Origin: Sophora flavescens
Taxonomy: Eukaryota > Streptophyta > Magnoliopsida > Fabales > Fabaceae
Length of the DNA stretch: 64,000 nt
Direction: 5' to 3'
Assembly (NCBI GenBank): GCA_030762895.1
Contig: CM061069.1
Coordinates: 108,567,669-108,631,668, forward strand
The notes below the pieces were generated by a model. The model searched no databases. It was not told where the DNA came from and was given only the letters and a program-made list of their open reading frames with translations. This document shows positions 1-11,644 of the stretch, one piece after another (the first letter of the stretch is position 1; each line of letters starts with the position of its first letter). The translations under genes and the position numbers were made by a program.

Positions 1-2394
1 ATTTGATGGAGAATATCCACTTGCATCCAACCGGTTTCTTCCCTTCCGGTAGAGTGGTGATCTCCCATGTGCCATTTTTAACCAAGGCCTGAACTTCTTC
101 TGTTATAGCTGCTGCCCATTCAGGTTGTTGGAGTGCCTCTTGAACATTCCCTGGGTTATGTGTGTTGTCAAGTGCTGCTACAAAAGTCATGTACCCCTGT
201 CACAATTTTCCATAGGACACATACTTCTCAATGGGGTGTTGAGTGCAAGATCTCACCCCTTTCCTTAAGGCAATAGGAATGTTAATGTCATCACCAAGCT
301 CAGGGTTAAGAACAATATTACCTGGGGAAACCTTGTTTTCTAGAGCCTGGTTGGATTCATGGCTTTGCCTTGGAGCTGTGCTTGACTCTACTCCCTTCCT
401 TCTCTTTCTGAGGTACGTCGTCCAGTTATCTCCTTCTGCAGCAGGGCCTTGATTCTGTTGAGATGAAGCATTCTCTCTTGCTTCAACTGATGCAGTTTCA
501 TTAATTTTCGATGCAGTTTCTACAGCATTTTCCTGTTCAGTTTATGTTGCATTTTCTGCTGCAGTTTCCTCTGGTTCAGGTGCAGTCTCGGCTGGTTCTG
601 CAATTGGGGCAGATTCGGTTAGCTCAAATCTCAAAAGTTGGGATTCTACCACTTCAGTTGGATAAGTCTGCTCCCCCTGAATGCCAACTTTGGGGTAATA
701 AGGCTGATTTTCAAAAAAGGTGACATCCATGGTGTGGTAAAACTCTGGTTTGGGGTGAATAGCATTTGTACCCCCTTTGGTTAGGAGAGTAGCCAAGGAA
801 AATGCATTTGATGGATTTCGGGTCAAGTTTGCTGTGATGAGGGTTTAGGTTGTGGACAAAAGCTGAACATCCGAATATTTTCAAAGGAATGGATGTAAGG
901 ATACGGCTGGTTGGATAAGAGGTTTGGAGAGTAGAGTGAGGGGTGTTAAAGTTGAGGATTCGGGATGGCATTCTGTTTATAAGGTAGGTTGCAGAGAGGA
1001 CAGCTTCTCCCCAAAATTGGTTGGGTAAGTTTGTAGCTAACATGAGAGATCTGGTCACTTCTAAGAGATGTCTATTCTTTCTCTCGGCAACCCCGTTTTG
1101 CTGAGGGGTATCTACATATGAGCTCTGGTGTATGATTCCATGTTTCTGAAGGTAGGAATTTAGTGCATAGTGATAGTACCCTCGGCCATTGTCACTCCTA
1201 AGCACCTTAATTCTGCTTTGAAATTGTGTTTGTACCATAGTATGAAACAACTCAAATATTCTTCCAACTTCTGATTTTTCCTTCATTAGGAAAACCCAGG
1301 TGACCCGTGTGTGATCGTCAATGAAGGTGACAAACCATCTTGACCTAGTGACATTACTGACCCTTGATGGTCCCCATACATCGCTGTGAATGAGGGAGAA
1401 AGGTTGAGAGGGTTTATAGGGTTGAAGCGGGTAGGAACTGCGGGTATGTTTGGACAATTGGCAAATTTCACATTGAAACAAATTCTGATTTTTGAATAAT
1501 GTGGGAAACATTTTTTTCAGGTACATAAAATTTGGGTGGCCTAGCTGATAGTGCCACAACATTACAGACTTTTCACTATTTGGAGGAACTGCTACACAAG
1601 AGTAGGCCGTAGGTTCCGTTTCTGACTCTTCTCTTTGGAGGAGGTGGAGTCCAGCACACTCTTCAGCATTGCCAATCGTCTTCCCCGACTCCAAAATATG
1701 AAATTCACACAGGTTAGGGAAGAATTTAGTGACACTTCAAATCTTGTCAGTTTGCTAATGAACAGCAAATTACAGTCAAGTTTAGGCACATAGAGGACTG
1801 AATTCAGGGTAATATTTTGTGAGATAATAACTGAACCTTTACCCATGACCTTAGAAAGAGTACCATCAGCTATCCGAACCGTGTAATTATTTGGGCATGG
1901 AGAATAGCTATTAAATACAGTTAAGTCTCCAGTCATGTGATCTGAGGCTCTCTAGTCAATGATCCATGATTTTGGTTTTCCCTTGATAGTATATAGAGCA
2001 TGCAAGAAATTACCTTTTTGTGCCACTGCAGCTGTACCTTTTTGTGCCATAGACATATTGTCCACATTTGAGTAGGTTTGCTTCACCGCATCCCACGTCT
2101 CCTTCGCGGTGTCATAGTACATGAAATTTTCCCCAATTTCATTGGTCATGGTTTTGAGCAGCCATGACATGACCAAACTGTTTTCCAGTTGTCATTTGTT
2201 GAGGTTGGGGTCCCTTTGTCTGGGCTCTTGGAGTCCCCTGTGATGTAACCTTCCTTCCCTTTTTCTTGAAGGAAGATCTTGACTTACTGCACCCATTGAG
2301 TGTAGTTTTGGCCATTCAATTTGTGATCAGTGATAGGAAGAGCAGGCCCTTCGACCAAACTGGTGGCCGAACCTTCTGGCTTGTTCTCTCCCAT
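1..2394 (-). pseudogene. copia gag-pol polyprotein remnant
   Basis: Reading the minus strand from an ATG at 2394, gag begins MGENKPEG and reaches the typical copia block DHKLNGQNYTQW before a stop. A gag segment with TWDAVKQTYSN follows at about 2176-1952. The protease region reads SWIID, stop, R, ASDHMTG, so the DSGA active-site motif is broken although the Asp remains. The integrase (about 1694-711) has the zinc-finger spacing H-x4-H and CEIC, then a catalytic core with DVWG, FIDD, LRSDNG and QNGVAERKNR, largely open. After a variable linker (IPIALRKGVRSCTQHP at about 260-200) the RT domain starts with WKIF-type residues (PEWAAAITEE, CKWIFSIK) and runs off the window. The family assignment is firm. 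Expression as a functional polyprotein is excluded by the stops. Confidence 0.93.
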
Positions 2395-2430
2395 GGTTGG
2401 CGGTGCTAGGTTAGGGATGGTTCAAATCGT

Positions 2431-2442
2431 GCTCTGATACCA
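2431..2442 (-). other. copia primer-binding site (initiator tRNA-Met)
   Basis: The minus strand reads TGGTATCAGAGC directly after the LTR end. This is the standard plant copia PBS, complementary to initiator tRNA-Met. Confidence 0.92.
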
Positions 2443-2728
2443 TGCGGAAATATGATGTATATTTCACTTGTCTTTTTCAATGAATAGGACTACAATATAT
2501 ATACACTTGAGTATGTGCTTGATTCCTAGAACATTAAAAGCCTATGCTAAGTCCTAGGAGAGAAGATACAATGAAACTGAGAATACAATGAATAAGACTC
2601 CACCATCCACATACATCCACTGTCAACATACATTTATTATAGTCAACACACCGTCCACATACTTCCACCGTCCAGGACTTCACCGTCCACATAGTTCCAC
2701 CGTCCAACGACATTTATTATAGTCAACA
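2443..2728 (-). repeat. copia 5' LTR (286 bp)
   Basis: On the minus strand the segment starts TGTTGACTATAATAAATG and ends TTTCCGCA, giving TG...CA termini, and it abuts the primer-binding site. It contains an internal repeated block built from 'caccgtccacat' and 'catttattatagtcaaca' (second copy at 2631-2648). The 3' LTR is not in the window, so the boundaries rest on the termini and the PBS. Confidence 0.85.
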
Positions 2729-3269
2729 ATAACCATTTCATGCAGCAGAAGAAAATATGAAAATTACCAAGAAAATATAAGGAACAAATAGTCACCCCTT
2801 ATGATACTTTCATAATTGGCACTGCATGATCGTTGTAGAGTCAAGAAGCAGTTAACTGTTTTCTACATCCATCTTGTTAAGAATCTTACACCCTTGAAAA
2901 GAAAAGGGTACATGCTGATGTGGATATTCTGAATCATGGAAAATCTTATATGGTAATAATATATAGTTATAGCTTATGTCATTACTCAAAAGGATGTTTT
3001 ATTTGGGACAGGTGTATTCTTTTGGTGTCCCTTTGGTGTTCTGTTCATGGTCTTTTTTATTGGTTTTTCTTTGTTAGACATACAGAGGAGTCGGTATGCT
3101 TTGTTGCAAGACTCGGTTTCTTATGTTTTAGTTGTTTATGTTCGTTTTGTCTGTGAGGATGCCTTCTCTTTGTAATCTTCTCTTCTTTTCTATCAATGTC
3201 TTTTTATATAAAAAAAGATATTTGTTTTTTGCTTACTATCTCTTGATTCTGTTTACAACATGTGTGTAG
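2729..3269. other. non-coding, presumed ALIS intron sequence
   Basis: This AT-rich stretch lies between the copia LTR and the first visible ALIS exon. It ends in a good acceptor (tgtgtgtag). I found no exon in it that matches the N-terminal part of the Cdc50 family. The short open frame at 2920-3156 has no recognisable content. Confidence 0.6.
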
Positions 3270-6200
3270 GTACCTAAGCCAATGAGAGCACCAATTTATA
3301 TCTATTACCAGCTTGATAACTATTACCAGAACCACCGACGGTAAGGATTCTTCACTTTCTTCTTTTAAATACAGTGATAAAGCCTTTAAGAAAAATAAAT
3401 AAATTAGTATTTCGAGGAACTCATTTTTTAACTTCCTTTTTATGTTTTTTTACTGTCTCTTTCAAATTAATATCCTTTATTTAGAGTGTGTTTGGGACAG
3501 CTGTTTTTTAGGGAAAAAAGCTTTTTTTTCCTAAAAAAAACTGTTTTGAAATTAATCCGACATGTTTGCAGTGTTTGCCAAATTAGCTTAATGTATTAAA
3601 ATTTTTTTTTTAATAGAAGCTTAAAGTTTGAAGCTAATTTGAAAAAAAAACTTTTGATTATTTTGAAACCAATCACACTCTCCCATTTTACCCCTGTATA
3701 ATTAACTATCAAACAAATATTATTATTATTATTATTCTATTCTATACAAATAACTTCATATCTTATTTTGTAATTTATTATATAAAAGTGATTTTTTTAC
3801 ATTATATAAACAAAATAGATTATTGGTTTAAATAAGTTTTTGGTCTTGTAAAAAACACAATTTTTGGTTTTAGTCCCTGCAAAAAATTTTCTTAGGATTT
3901 CGTCCCTGTACTTTCAAAATTTTTGGAAATGGTCCCTACCGTCATCTCTTTCTGGTGACGTGGCAAATGGAATGCCACGTCAACAGGGACCATTTCCAAA
4001 AAATTTGAAAATACATGGACGAAATCCTAAGGAAAAATTTACGGGGACTAAAACCAAAATTTGTGAACTTTGCAGGGACCAAAATCTTAGTTGAACAAAA
4101 AAATTCTATTTTCTGGCCAAACTTCAGGGCAAGTCAGACATGGACAAGATTACAATAAACTACCTCAGTACCCACGAGTACTATAAATTATATCAGAAGA
4201 ATAAATTTGATAATTTTATCCCTTTATCCCTAATGTATGATTTTTTTTTCTATTTGTTGGCCAAATCTCAGAGCAATTGGATAGGAATAAGAAATTATAT
4301 TGATACCTCCAAGTACTAGAAATCATATCAGATGAAGAGATTTGTCAATTTGAAACACATGGCACTAATGTATGATTTTTTTCTATATTCTAGCCAAATT
4401 TACCAAGGTTAAAATTGCTAAAATCCTTAATCTGATATGATTTTTAGTATTCAAGGGTACCGAGGTAATTATATTTTTTTGTCCGACTTGCTACGAAATT
4501 TGGCAAGAAAATAGAAACAAAATCATACATTATGGACCACACGGTTAAAATTGCTAAATTTCTTCATTTTGTACGATATCCAATACTTAGGGGTACCGAT
4601 GTAATTTCTTGTTCCTTACTCCAGAATTTGGCTTCAAAATTGAAAGAAAGCATACATTAGGGCCAAAATTAAATTTTTAGTCCTTGCCAAGTTTTTGGTC
4701 CCTGCAAAGTTCACAAATTTTGGTTTTAGTCCATGTAAAGTTTTTCCTTAGGATTTCGTCCCTGTACTTTCAAAAATCAGTTAACGGAAAGAGATGACGG
4801 TAGGGACCATTTCCAAAAATTTTGAAAGTACAGGGACGAAGTCCTAAGGAAAAATTTTGCAGGGACTAAAACCAAAATTGTTGTATTCTACAGGGACCAA
4901 AAACTTATTTAAACCTAGATTATTTTAAAATTTTTTCAGCAAACATACACAAATAGAAACAGATTCTGATTATAATCAACTATCACAATAATTGATCATC
5001 CATATAATTGATTATTGTTATTGTTGAGAGTCCCACATCGACTAGAGATATGGCCTAAGTAGTGCACTACTAGTGCTTATAAGGCTTCAGCAGTCATCTC
5101 CTTACAAGCTGATTTTGTGGGGTTGAGTTAGGCCTAAAGCCTAAATTATAAGCTGGCATTAGAGCCTATCCTAGATCTGTTATTGTCCATGCTCCAGATG
5201 TCCAATCCTTGGCGTGAAGAGGTGTGTTGAGATCCCTGTTATTCTACCCGCATTAGTCCATGCTTCAAATCTCTAGCCCTGAGTGTGAAGGGGTGTGTTA
5301 AGAGCCCCACATTGACTAGAGATATGGCTTGGGCAGTCCTCACCTTACAAGCTGGTTTTGTGGGGTTTGAGTTAGACCCAAGTCCAAATTTTAAGAGATA
5401 TATTCTATTTTTCGTAGCTGTCTGAAACACTTTTTTTTTTGGGTTCATATACAAGTGATCTATGTATCATATACTTGCCCCATCAATATTGGTAATCATT
5501 TATCCAAGGTAGTGCGCTTTTATGAATATATTCAATGGAGCAAAGCTGATTGTTTACCCTGTAATGAGACAAGCTGTTTCCTTGCTTTCGTTATATCTAC
5601 CTATTCTAGTTTCATTTTTTCCTAGGTTGTATCTGGACTTATAATTTCTCCAATTTGATTCTGGATTTGTTTCCCTCAAGTTTCAATTTCTTGATTTTCT
5701 ATTTCTCTAAATCATGCACCAATTGTTTGAGTAGAACCAGGTCATCCCTCCTGTTAAATTTTGAAAAATCATTGCTACCCATGCAGTTGATATGTCTTTG
5801 GACTTAATATTATGTACTGTATCTAAAACATTTCAGGTCTAAAGAAGGTCTCTTTAATCAGATCTATGAAATAAAATGATTTTCTTTATGCTTGCATCAT
5901 TTCTTTACAATCCACAATGTTCCCAGATTTACTTTCAAATACATTCTTTTATTTCTCTGCTGGTTGTTTTAATCTTCGAAATTGGTCCAGGTATGTCAAA
6001 AGTAGAAGTGATCAGCAGCTCTTGCATGGACTTGGATACAATGACACCAGTTCTTGTAAACCTTTGGAGTCCTCTGATCTTCCGATTGTACCTTGTGGGT
6101 TGATAGCATGGAGTTTGTTCAATGATACGTATGAATTCAGTCGTGGGCCATCGGAGTTGTTGGTCAATAGGAAGAACATTGCTTGGAAGAGTGATCGCAA

Positions 6201-7702
6201 TCACAAATTTGGGAAACATGTTTACCCATTTAATTTTCAGAATGGGACCATGATTGGGGGTGGAAAGCTGGACCCAAGCATCCCTGTAAGTACACATTTT
6301 GAATTGTATATTTTTTTCAGTGAACGGTTCCAGGTATTCCTGTAAATAGTGTGTTACATGAATTGCACTAATGTATGTGAAAGTTAAATATTAATATTCA
6401 GTAGCATATATTAGGTCAAACTCAAGTTGAAATTTGGTGTTTGGGTGGGTGTGGCGTGGCCGCGTGGGGAATACACGTCTTGTATCTATGTCTTTTCCTC
6501 CTCCTCATTATTATTTTTATTTACTGATTTCATCATTAAGATTTTCTTGTGCTGATTCCATCGAGTTCTATCATGTTATTCTGTTTCTCTCTCTGTTGGC
6601 CGTTCTGATTCCCATATTTCAGCTTAGTGATCAAGAAGATCTCATAGTCTGGATGCGGACTGCTGCACTCCCTAGCTTTCGAAAGATGTATGGTAGAATT
6701 GAAGAGGATCTGGATGCAGATGATGTTATTGTAGTCCAGCTAATGAATAACTATAACACATACAGTTTTGGTGGAAAGAAGAAGCTTGTTCTGTCAACAT
6801 CAAACTGGCTGGGTGGAAAGAATAATTTCCTTGGAGTTGCCAACTTATTTGTTGGCACCTTTTGTATATTGATCTCCATGATCTTCCTGTTGCTTCATGT
6901 GAAAAATCCCAGGTAACAATAGTGATCATAGTTGCCTAATTGCTTTTTGATTATTTTGTGCACCTGAGATCACTATATCATGCAGTTGCCTGGAGGATGC
7001 TGACTTCATGTTTAGTTTCACAATAAATCTACTGCTTATCGCGTTTCAATTGTTTTTCGTTTGTTTCCTTTACTTCTTGCTGAGTTGTTATCTTGTTATC
7101 AAGAATTTTTTTTGTGTTTGAATTTGATGTATTGTCATAGTTAAACTTTTTGTACTATCTGTAGACAAGTGTCACATCATCGTAGTAATCAAGGTTTTTG
7201 ACTTAACAGTAAAAGTTAACAGTTTTTAAACCGGAGATGTCATATATTTACTGAATTCTATACCTAGATACTGGATCTAAAGATTAGATCCTGTTATTTG
7301 CGGGCAGGTGCGAGAGACCTTTTAAATGAATATGAATCATCCAAGACTTCAGGAGAGAACATGCATGGATATGAGTAGGATATCTATCCTAGGCCCTAGC
7401 GATTGTATTTGTAAATTAGAACTGTATTTTCAGTCATGAAATTATATGAAACTGAAAATGTAAAAAATTATGATAGAAAAAAAGAATTAGAATGTGTAGG
7501 TCAAGCTCATGAAGAATTCCCAATAATGATAATTTGCGAAGAGCGCATGTTTTGTTCATTCTTCTATCTTTTGAGATTAATTCTCCCAAACAATTGTTGA
7601 GCTTCGAAGCTGATTTACCTTTTATGCTCTTTTTGGTTTTTTGGCAGACCTTATGGGGACACAACCTACTTATCTTGGAACAGGAAAAGCATTGCTAGTT
7701 GA
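3270..7702 (+). CDS. ALIS: ALA-interacting subunit (Cdc50/LEM3 family), C-terminal four exons
   Basis: Visible exons are 3270-3340, 5991-6285, 6623-6912 and 7648-7702, all with GT-AG borders and compatible phases. They encode YYQLDNYYQNHRR and YVKSRSDQQL, the ectodomain core with PIVPCGLIAWSLFNDTY and IAWKSDRNHKFG, then QEDLIVWMRTAALP and NNYNTYSFGGKKKLVLST, a second membrane segment (about NNFLGVANLFVGTFCILISM) and a tail ending TYLSWNRKSIAS. Family members are about 340-350 residues with two membrane spans; they are beta subunits that P4-ATPase flippases need for ER exit and activity. The N-terminal third, including the first membrane span, is not between the copia element and 3270. It is either upstream of the copia insertion or lost. 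What is visible has no stop or frameshift, so this may be a working gene whose intron holds the copia element, or a 5'-truncated copy. Confidence 0.93.
3825..4915. mobile_element. non-autonomous Mutator-like element (1,091 bp) in ALIS intron
   Basis: The element starts GGTTTAAATAAG and ends CTTATTTAAACC, with terminal inverted repeats of about 125 bp (3825-3955 against about 4789-4915) containing 'ggttttagtccctgc' and 'ggaaatggtccctaccgtc'. It is flanked by a perfect 9-bp target duplication TAGATTATT (3816-3824 and 4916-4924). Long TIRs with a 9-bp duplication are the Mutator signature. The left arm is itself a palindrome: 'ggaaatggtccctacc' recurs inverted by about 4000, around 'gacgtggcaaatgg'. 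No transposase is encoded. Confidence 0.88.
4130..4670. repeat. subterminal repeats inside the Mutator-like element
   Basis: Four degenerate copies of a block of roughly 90-120 bp occur in both orientations. They share 'aaattatatcaga' or its complement 'tctgatatgattt', 'gtaccgaggtaat', and 'aatgtatgattttttt' or its complement. Repeats like this often serve as transposase binding sites, but no function can be shown here. Confidence 0.6.
5022..5398. repeat. dispersed LTR-like repeat, two partial copies
   Basis: A block beginning TGTTGAGAGTCCCACATCG (5022) with 'ctagagatatggcc', 'aaggcttcagcagtc', 'cttacaagctg' and 'tgtggggttgagttaggcc' is followed by a second copy starting TGTTAAGAGCCCCACAT at 5296. 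It resembles the short LTR-type dispersed repeat widespread in dicots, perhaps a TRIM or solo-LTR derivative. No PBS or gag is seen, so the class is uncertain. It lies in the same ALIS intron. Confidence 0.6.
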
Positions 7703-9290
7703 TAAGGTATACCGGCAATACTTTCTTTAGTGAGACTCGATTGGTATTCTTGATTCAAACGCTATTGTATTTAATTGTTAATGTTAATGGTAAAGCAGAG
7801 TACACATTTCCTTTGGGTTTACCTATATTGGAAATAGAAAACTATATGTGGTCATGTATTTTGTTTTGCAGCGAAACATTTAACCTTAAATGCGTAGGTC
7901 CCTTTTACATATCAATCTATAATCATGAAAATTATCCACTGGTAGTTTGAATCTCGTGGTTTTTTTCATGACAGAGCAACCAATTTCTGAGTTGAGATTC
8001 ATTGATTTCAAGAGTAAAGTTTATAAGACTTGATCCAAATTCTCACCCTGCAATAATTATAATCCAATAACCTACATTATGTTATCTATATTCTCAGCTT
8101 TATTTTTTTCATATATTTAGTAATTTCAGGATGTTTGGCATGACCAGCCACAATCATCAAGACCACCTAGAGAAGGATAGGAACACACATTCGTTTTGAA
8201 TGTCCTAAAAAAGAAAAAGAAAAATTATTAACAACCAAAACGGAATATTTAGTTGTCATGGAGGATATATTCAATTACTAATCTTCTGGAGGAGTTATTT
8301 CCATCGTTGAAAACATAGTCTTGCCATCCAACAATGTTGAACCTCCCTGGTCATATCCTCCTTTTTCGGGTTCAAACCAAATATAGATTCTTTGCACCCT
8401 TATATTAAACCCATGTTTCTTGTGCAATTGTCTTCAATCACTTAATTACCTTCTGTGCCTTAAATATCATTTGACAACCATCATCTATCTTTTCCTACAT
8501 CCACTTCAATCCTTCTTTAATAGAACCCTTTTCTTCTAAAGAGCAGAGGATTTGCTGAAGTCTTATTATCAAATGGTGAACAAGGTGAAATCCATCCACA
8601 GATGGGGTGAAGTCGCACCAGCCCTTCTAACATCACATTATCAGAGATCCTCACGTTCTTCCAAGTTAGAGCCCATTATCGAAGAAGAGCCACAAGGTTC
8701 TCAAGTATTGCACAAGGGCGTTTTTGTTTCTTTCCCCTTGTTACTATCTGGCTTTTTGTACATTTTCATATATAGAGGATTGGCGATGATATGAAAGAAT
8801 TTTGCCATTATTGTCGATGATAATATTAATAAATGTAAAAATTCCTTTCTTGATGAAGTAACACAAATCAGTTGCTAATTGTAAAGTCTGTAAGATGAGA
8901 TTGTACCAAAACGAAAGTTCTCACAATGAGCATTGCTCTTTCGAGAAGATAATAATATGTTTTTTTTTTTTTTTTGGTTTACAGAAGATGATAATATGTT
9001 TGCATATATCGTTCCCATTCATCTACTGTCGTTTATTTTTTATTCCTCCTTTATCTTTTTACCCTTAAGTGTGGTTTTATTAAATGTTTATTTATAGATG
9101 ACTGTCTTTTATAATTTTATTTCGTATGGTTCCTTATTAAAATCTACCATCCAATTGATATCCCATAAAGTAAATTTGTAATTTCCCTAGCATCTTACCC
9201 ACACGCTTGCATAAAAGCAATTATTTTCCTCTTTATTGGAAGTTAACCCTATTATTTTCAAGCATGTCCGTGGCAAAGCTATCGACTGTT
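7703..9290. other. intergenic region downstream of ALIS
   Basis: This AT-rich stretch contains the probable ALIS 3' UTR at its start. I see no clear gene. A short open frame lies at 8552-8794 and a poly-T run near 8960-8976. Confidence 0.55.
8552..8794 (+). other. orphan 80-codon open frame, possibly an exon fragment
   Basis: The frame reads SYYQMVNKVKSIHRWGEVAP, then a charged and serine-rich stretch with HYQRSSRSSKLEPIIEEEP, then a hydrophobic tail that looks like read-through. The first 50 codons have protein-like composition that differs from the surrounding AT-rich DNA. I do not recognise the family. It could be an exon of a decayed gene. No flanking exons in phase were found. Confidence 0.3.
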
Positions 9291-9365
9291 TGGATACCAA
9301 ACATTTGATGAAAGTGATTTTAAATGGAATTGATTTTGTAATTTTTTTTTTCTTTTGCTAAGCAA

Positions 9366-9382
9366 ATATATATATATATATA
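9366..9382. repeat. (TA)n microsatellite
   Basis: Short run of alternating TA within an AT-rich non-coding stretch. Confidence 0.8.
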
Positions 9383-9919
9383 AGTATAAGGGATACTTTA
9401 ACCCATATACAAGAGGAACAAATGAGCAATGGGCAAAATATAAATAAAATACTAACTTATAACAAGCCAGTATTATTTTTACAAAGGCCGAAACACTGCA
9501 AAAATAAAGACCCATTACATTATCACCCAACCCCAGCCAAAAAGGAAAAGCCCAGCAGAAGGCACCACACCAGACACGCAGCAGCTGGACAAAAGAGAAA
9601 AATTCTTTCTTTCCAATACCAAGCATATGTACCATTGCAATTCAAATAGCTCACATAAGTGAAAGCTCCCACCTGCCCATACAAATGAAATACCAGTCAA
9701 AAAACATCAAGGAATAGGCGCACAGCAGCAGGGCAGAAAAACCAGAACACAGAGCAGGTCCAAGTTTAACCATAACACAAACACCAAATCAGTGAACATC
9801 CCTTAAGCATTGCATTGGATTGATGCACCAATCGAAAAAACACTATCAAACCGAGATTACACCAGCCCTTTGATTTTAATAGATCTTCCTTTCATCCCAT
9901 CCCTTATTGTCAAGTCACT

Positions 9920-10630
9920 CCTTCATCCAAAGCATCAAATATTGCATACTTAAAGCCTTCCCTGAAAGTAGACTACCATCCTTCAAGTTACCAGTAAGTG
10001 CCAAATCCAACCCTATCCAATTATAGATGTCCATTCACACAAAATAAGAGAATCCGCAATGCAAAAAGATATGAGGTGTAGTCTCTGACTCTAGATTACA
10101 AAATCTGCACAAGTTAGAACTTGTTATAATTCATCTTTTTGACGAGTTTTCAGGGGTCGGAACTCTATCCTGTATGGCTCTCCAATAGAAAGTCTCTACC
10201 TTCAAAGGTATGTTTGATACGGATTGAATCTAACTCCACCTCAAAACCATGGTCATAAGAGGAGGGTTGCCCAATCCTATACAAGTCCCACACCTAGGTT
10301 TATTACTCCCGATGTGGGACTTCAAGTTAGGTTCATGAAGCCCTCATTGGACATGGAAATCGGTAACAATGTTTTTGTCCCATAGCATCTTAAACACGCA
10401 ATCTGGTTCACTTGTTTTTACCTCCGTCAAATGTATGTATGCTTCCTTAATAGTGTATTGTGCTGCAGTTTTACCCAACCAGCACCACGAATCATCCGTG
10501 TCTGCTGTAATTTGTCCACCTGCAAGTGCATTTACCATGATTTCAAGTAATTCCTCTTCCCAAAGAAAGAGTCTTCTCCTCCAAGAGAATTTCCAGCACC
10601 AAACTCCCTGGTTCCACTCACCCATATCTT
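9920..10630 (-). pseudogene. LINE (non-LTR) C-terminal fragment with zf-RVT region
   Basis: The minus strand from about 10630 reads FSWRRRLFLWEEELLEIMV and CWLGKTAAQYTIKEAY, the region before the zinc-binding domain in plant L1-type polymerases. It continues near 10120-10040 with CNLESETTPHIFLHC, part of the zf-RVT motif. Foreign sequence containing 'gatgtgggacttcaagttagg' interrupts it at about 10240-10350. No RT core is present, so this is a dead fragment. Confidence 0.8.
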
Positions 10631-10639
10631 TGATTTTTT

Positions 10640-11640
10640 GATTTGGTTAGATTTGAGTTTGAAGTGAAGTGATTTATATTCGAATGTTTTCATTTGTAAT
10701 GCAAGTTTGATGTAAAACTTAGTGTAAATTTTTCAACTCAACGCAAAAGCTACTTTTTATAGCTTCCAGTCAAAATCACTTATGGTGACAAAATCAATTC
10801 TACCTGACAGTAACCAAAATCTCATTTTTACTAAAATTACGTTTGACAGGAGTCAGATGTTTTGAATGTGGAACCAAACACACACTTGTTTAGAATCACA
10901 TCCAAGTTAAATGTGTCGCAGAAATAAGTAGAAGATGCTTCTACTTTTGTTGATTTTAAAGTATCATTTTCACCGTAATTTAGTTCCAAACGAGATTCTC
11001 AAGTGATGTTCCAAACATATGCCTATTTTTGGACATGACGGTTCTCTCAACAAGGCTTGCAGACTTGCAGTACTCGAATTTTTTCTGGATTTGAATTACT
11101 TTTCATTTCATTCTGTATATGAGAAGTTAAACAATTAGTCATTTCTTTCCTATAAATCAATAAATCCAACTGGTTAAAATTTAGTTTATAAAAAAAAATC
11201 TTTATATATAGGGTTTTTTTAAGATAATAATTAAATATTGACTAAAATCACCAATTTTTGTTAATAAAAAATTTCTATGCCAATGTGGAACCAAATAAAA
11301 AAATAAAGAAAAAAGATCTAACGGAAAACTCAATTATTGCTTGGAGTTTTCAAAATAAATTAACAGAATACGAAAAGAGAAAATACCTGTAATAAACGAA
11401 GACAGAAGAGAATACCATAAAATAAATAATAATAATAATAATAATAATGGAAATGTTAAATAGTACCCTAATCTTAGGATACTGGTTAAGGAAATAAAAT
11501 GACAATTTTTTTTATAGAAAAATGTTATAAATAATGTACTGAGAAATCTAATTGTTTGTTTTTCAATAAAACATTACCTTTCTTTGATTTTTTAAGTAGT
11601 GTCCTGGTGACACTGATTATTAATTAATTCCTTAATATTA
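10640..11640. other. non-coding repeats
   Basis: The stretch 10760-10910 holds 'caaaatcaattctacc' and 'gtggaaccaaacacaca', which in reverse complement resembles the block at 9288-9345 (ggataccaaacatt, ggaattgattttg). The pair may mark a MITE-like inverted repeat that received the LINE fragment. An (AAT)n run lies at 11427-11448. No gene is seen. Confidence 0.4.
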
Positions 11641-11644
11641 ATTA

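Larger units (their letters stand above)
1..2728 (-). mobile_element. Ty1/copia retrotransposon, 5' portion (3' part lies before the window)
   Basis: The minus strand reads LTR, primer-binding site, gag, protease, integrase and the start of reverse transcriptase, the Ty1/copia order in which integrase precedes RT. The element enters the window inside its RT domain; the rest of RT, RNase H and the 3' LTR are outside. Stops and deletions in gag and protease show it is dead. The 5' LTR lies at 2443-2728. It sits upstream, in the gene's own direction, of the first visible ALIS exon (3270), so it may be inserted in that gene. Confidence 0.95.

Noticed and set aside
5935..6297. Minus-strand frames opposite the ALIS exon
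   Set aside because: They are antisense shadows of a clearly conserved Cdc50-family exon.
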